NCBI GenBank assembly: GCA_016177355.1
Contig: JACOVL010000052.1
Span: forward strand, 1 to 6,485
Source of the DNA: Betaproteobacteria bacterium
Lineage (GTDB): Bacteria > Pseudomonadota > Gammaproteobacteria > Burkholderiales > SG8-41
Length of the DNA stretch: 6,485 bases
Direction: 5' to 3'
A program made the position numbers and the translations under genes. How positions within the stretch are numbered: position 1 is the stretch's first letter; the number at the start of each line of letters is the position of its first letter. The notes below the pieces were generated by a model. That model was not told the DNA's origin. It ran no database searches and was given only the letters and a program-made list of their open reading frames with translations. Positions 5,772 through 6,485 of this stretch are shown here, in pieces.

Positions 5772-6267
5772 AGGTCTTGTACGGCAAGTACTTGCCGCTC
5801 ATCACGATCTTCACGCGGTCGCCCCTGGGGTCGGGTTCGCGGCTCAAATCCATCTTGAAGTCGATCGCGCTCATGATGCCGTCGCCGAACTCCTCGTGGA
5901 TCAGCGCCTTCAAGGTCGTGCCGTAGACGTTGACCAGCTCGTAGAAGCGGTAGATCAGCGGATCGGTCGGCACCGCGGTCGGCAGCGAGCCCTTGTACGG
6001 CACCTGCTGCAGCAGCAGCACCGCGTCCGCCGGCAGCCCCAACAGCTTGCCGGCGGCTTCCGCCTGCTCCCCGGTCATCTGCATCTGGCCGAGCAGCGCG
6101 GCGGCGGTCCACTCCTTGCTCTGCCCCACGGCCTTGGCGAGCTTCGCCCAGGTCAGGCCTTTCTTGAGCCGTGCCATCACGATCAGCTCGGTGACGTCGC
6201 TGCGCGTCATCGGTTTCGCCAGGCTCGCGGCGGCGGGCAGGGCTTCGGGCGCATCGGATTTTTTCAT
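5767..6267 (-). CDS. cynS: Cyanase (cyanate hydratase/lyase)
   Basis: Cyanase is a cytoplasmic enzyme that converts cyanate plus bicarbonate to ammonia and CO2 via carbamate. It detoxifies cyanate and supplies nitrogen. The protein has 166 residues, against 156 in E. coli; the extra length is a polar N-terminal extension. The catalytic triad is intact: Arg107 and Glu110 in IYRFYELVNVYG (105-116) and Ser133 in GDGIMSAIDF (128-137), matching Arg96, Glu99 and Ser122 of E. coli CynS. The N-terminal helix-turn-helix-like domain (about 20-90, with TAAALLGQ and LLLQQVP) and the C-terminal GKYLPYKTY are also typical. A strong ribosome-binding site 5 nt before the ATG supports the long form over Met20. 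The stop lies inside a hairpin arm. The ABC ATPase gene ends 16 bp upstream, so the two are almost certainly co-transcribed and the importer supplies cyanate. Confidence 0.97.
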   Translation of the reverse strand: MKKSDAPEALPAAASLAKPMTRSDVTELIVMARLKKGLTWAKLAKAVGQSKEWTAAALLGQMQMTGEQAEAAGKLLGLPADAVLLLQQVPYKGSLPTAVPTDPLIYRFYELVNVYGTTLKALIHEEFGDGIMSAIDFKMDLSREPDPRGDRVKIVMSGKYLPYKTY

Positions 6268-6272
6268 ATAAT

Positions 6273-6280
6273 CTCCTTTT
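6273..6280 (-). promoter_or_regulatory. Ribosome-binding site of cynS
   Basis: On the minus strand AAAAGGAG stands just before GATTAT-ATG in an unusually A/T-rich setting for this window. It sits in the 16-bp gap after the upstream ATPase stop codon and decides for the ATG at 6267 over the internal ATG at codon 20. Confidence 0.8.
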
Positions 6281-6283
6281 ATA

Positions 6284-6485
6284 TCAATGCCTTAAGTAGA
6301 CAACACCCGCTTTGTCCACCGGCCGCGCGGGTGCCGGCGGCGCCGCGGCCACGCCGGGCCCGCCCAGGCCCGGCGAGACGAGCGGCGGGTGCTTCGGATC
6401 GTAATCGGCGGGCAGCGACTCGTTGAACTGCCGGGAGCGGCTCACCAGGAAATCCACCAGGTGATTGCGGATCGGGTAATAGTGC
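6284..6485 (-). CDS. ABC transporter ATP-binding protein (nitrate/cyanate type, CynD/NrtD-like), C-terminal fragment
   Basis: An open frame enters from the right edge and ends at TGA 6286-6284, giving the last 66 residues. They begin HYYPIRNHLVDFLVSRSRQF. This resembles the region beyond the ATPase core in nitrate/sulfonate/cyanate-type ABC ATPases, where an RN-hydrophobic-DFL stretch follows the domain. The Walker and signature motifs lie outside the window, so the assignment rests on this short segment and on the context, 16 bp upstream of cynS, where cynABD-type importer genes are common. The tail (about residues 36-60 of the fragment) is rich in Gly, Pro and Ala and looks disordered. If correct, the protein powers cyanate (or nitrate) uptake at the inner membrane. 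Another ABC substrate is possible. Confidence 0.65.
   Translation of the reverse strand, partial: HYYPIRNHLVDFLVSRSRQFNESLPADYDPKHPPLVSPGLGGPGVAAAPPAPARPVDKAGVVYLRH

Noticed and set aside
1..6485. CRISPR array, tRNA, rRNA or transposase
   Set aside because: No regularly spaced direct repeats, cloverleaf-like tRNA or insertion-sequence protein was seen on either strand.

Overview
The window is GC-rich and compactly packed. Apart from one partial gene at the left edge, every gene reads on the minus strand. The families present (a Tat-exported TRAP binding protein, a cyanase behind a nitrate/cyanate-type ABC ATPase, a tartrate/isopropylmalate dehydrogenase relative) and the codon use fit a soil or freshwater proteobacterium, most likely betaproteobacterial. 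That placement is inference; there is no rRNA or other marker to confirm it.

Layout from left to right: (i) 1-230, plus strand, the last fifth of an NAD-type isocitrate/isopropylmalate/tartrate dehydrogenase, which ends 10 bp from the convergent minus-strand operon. (ii) 241-5473, minus strand, a five-gene unit read from right to left: TRAP solute-binding protein (dctP), small permease (dctQ, overlapping dctP by 8 bp), large permease (dctM), a gamma-glutamyltransferase-family Ntn hydrolase, and a Gdt1/TMEM165-type membrane transporter. Gaps inside the unit are small (8-bp overlap, 20 bp, 3 bp), except for 91 bp between dctQ and dctM, most of which is a large GC-rich inverted repeat. (iii) 5474-5766, the only sizeable intergenic region. 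It carries the dctP ribosome-binding site, a short REP-like hairpin in the dctP leader, and two back-to-back strong hairpins next to the cynS stop codon, one with a T-rich tail. (iv) 5767-6485, minus strand, complete cyanase (cynS) directly behind the 3' end of an ABC transporter ATPase gene.

How the genes may work together: the right-hand pair is a cyanate module in which an ABC importer feeds cyanase, releasing ammonia and CO2. The dctPQM genes encode a complete TRAP importer with a TakP-like (2-oxo acid/lactate class) binding protein. They are co-oriented with an amidohydrolase-like member of the GGT family that keeps the catalytic Thr but has lost the residues that recognise the gamma-glutamyl group and has no export signal. 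This resembles oxamate amidohydrolase (HpxW). A testable reading is that the TRAP system imports a small 2-oxo-acid amide such as oxamate and the hydrolase releases ammonia from it in the cytoplasm, so both operons would scavenge nitrogen from small C-N compounds. No wholly new system is evident. The best leads are this TRAP/hydrolase pairing and the structured repeats.
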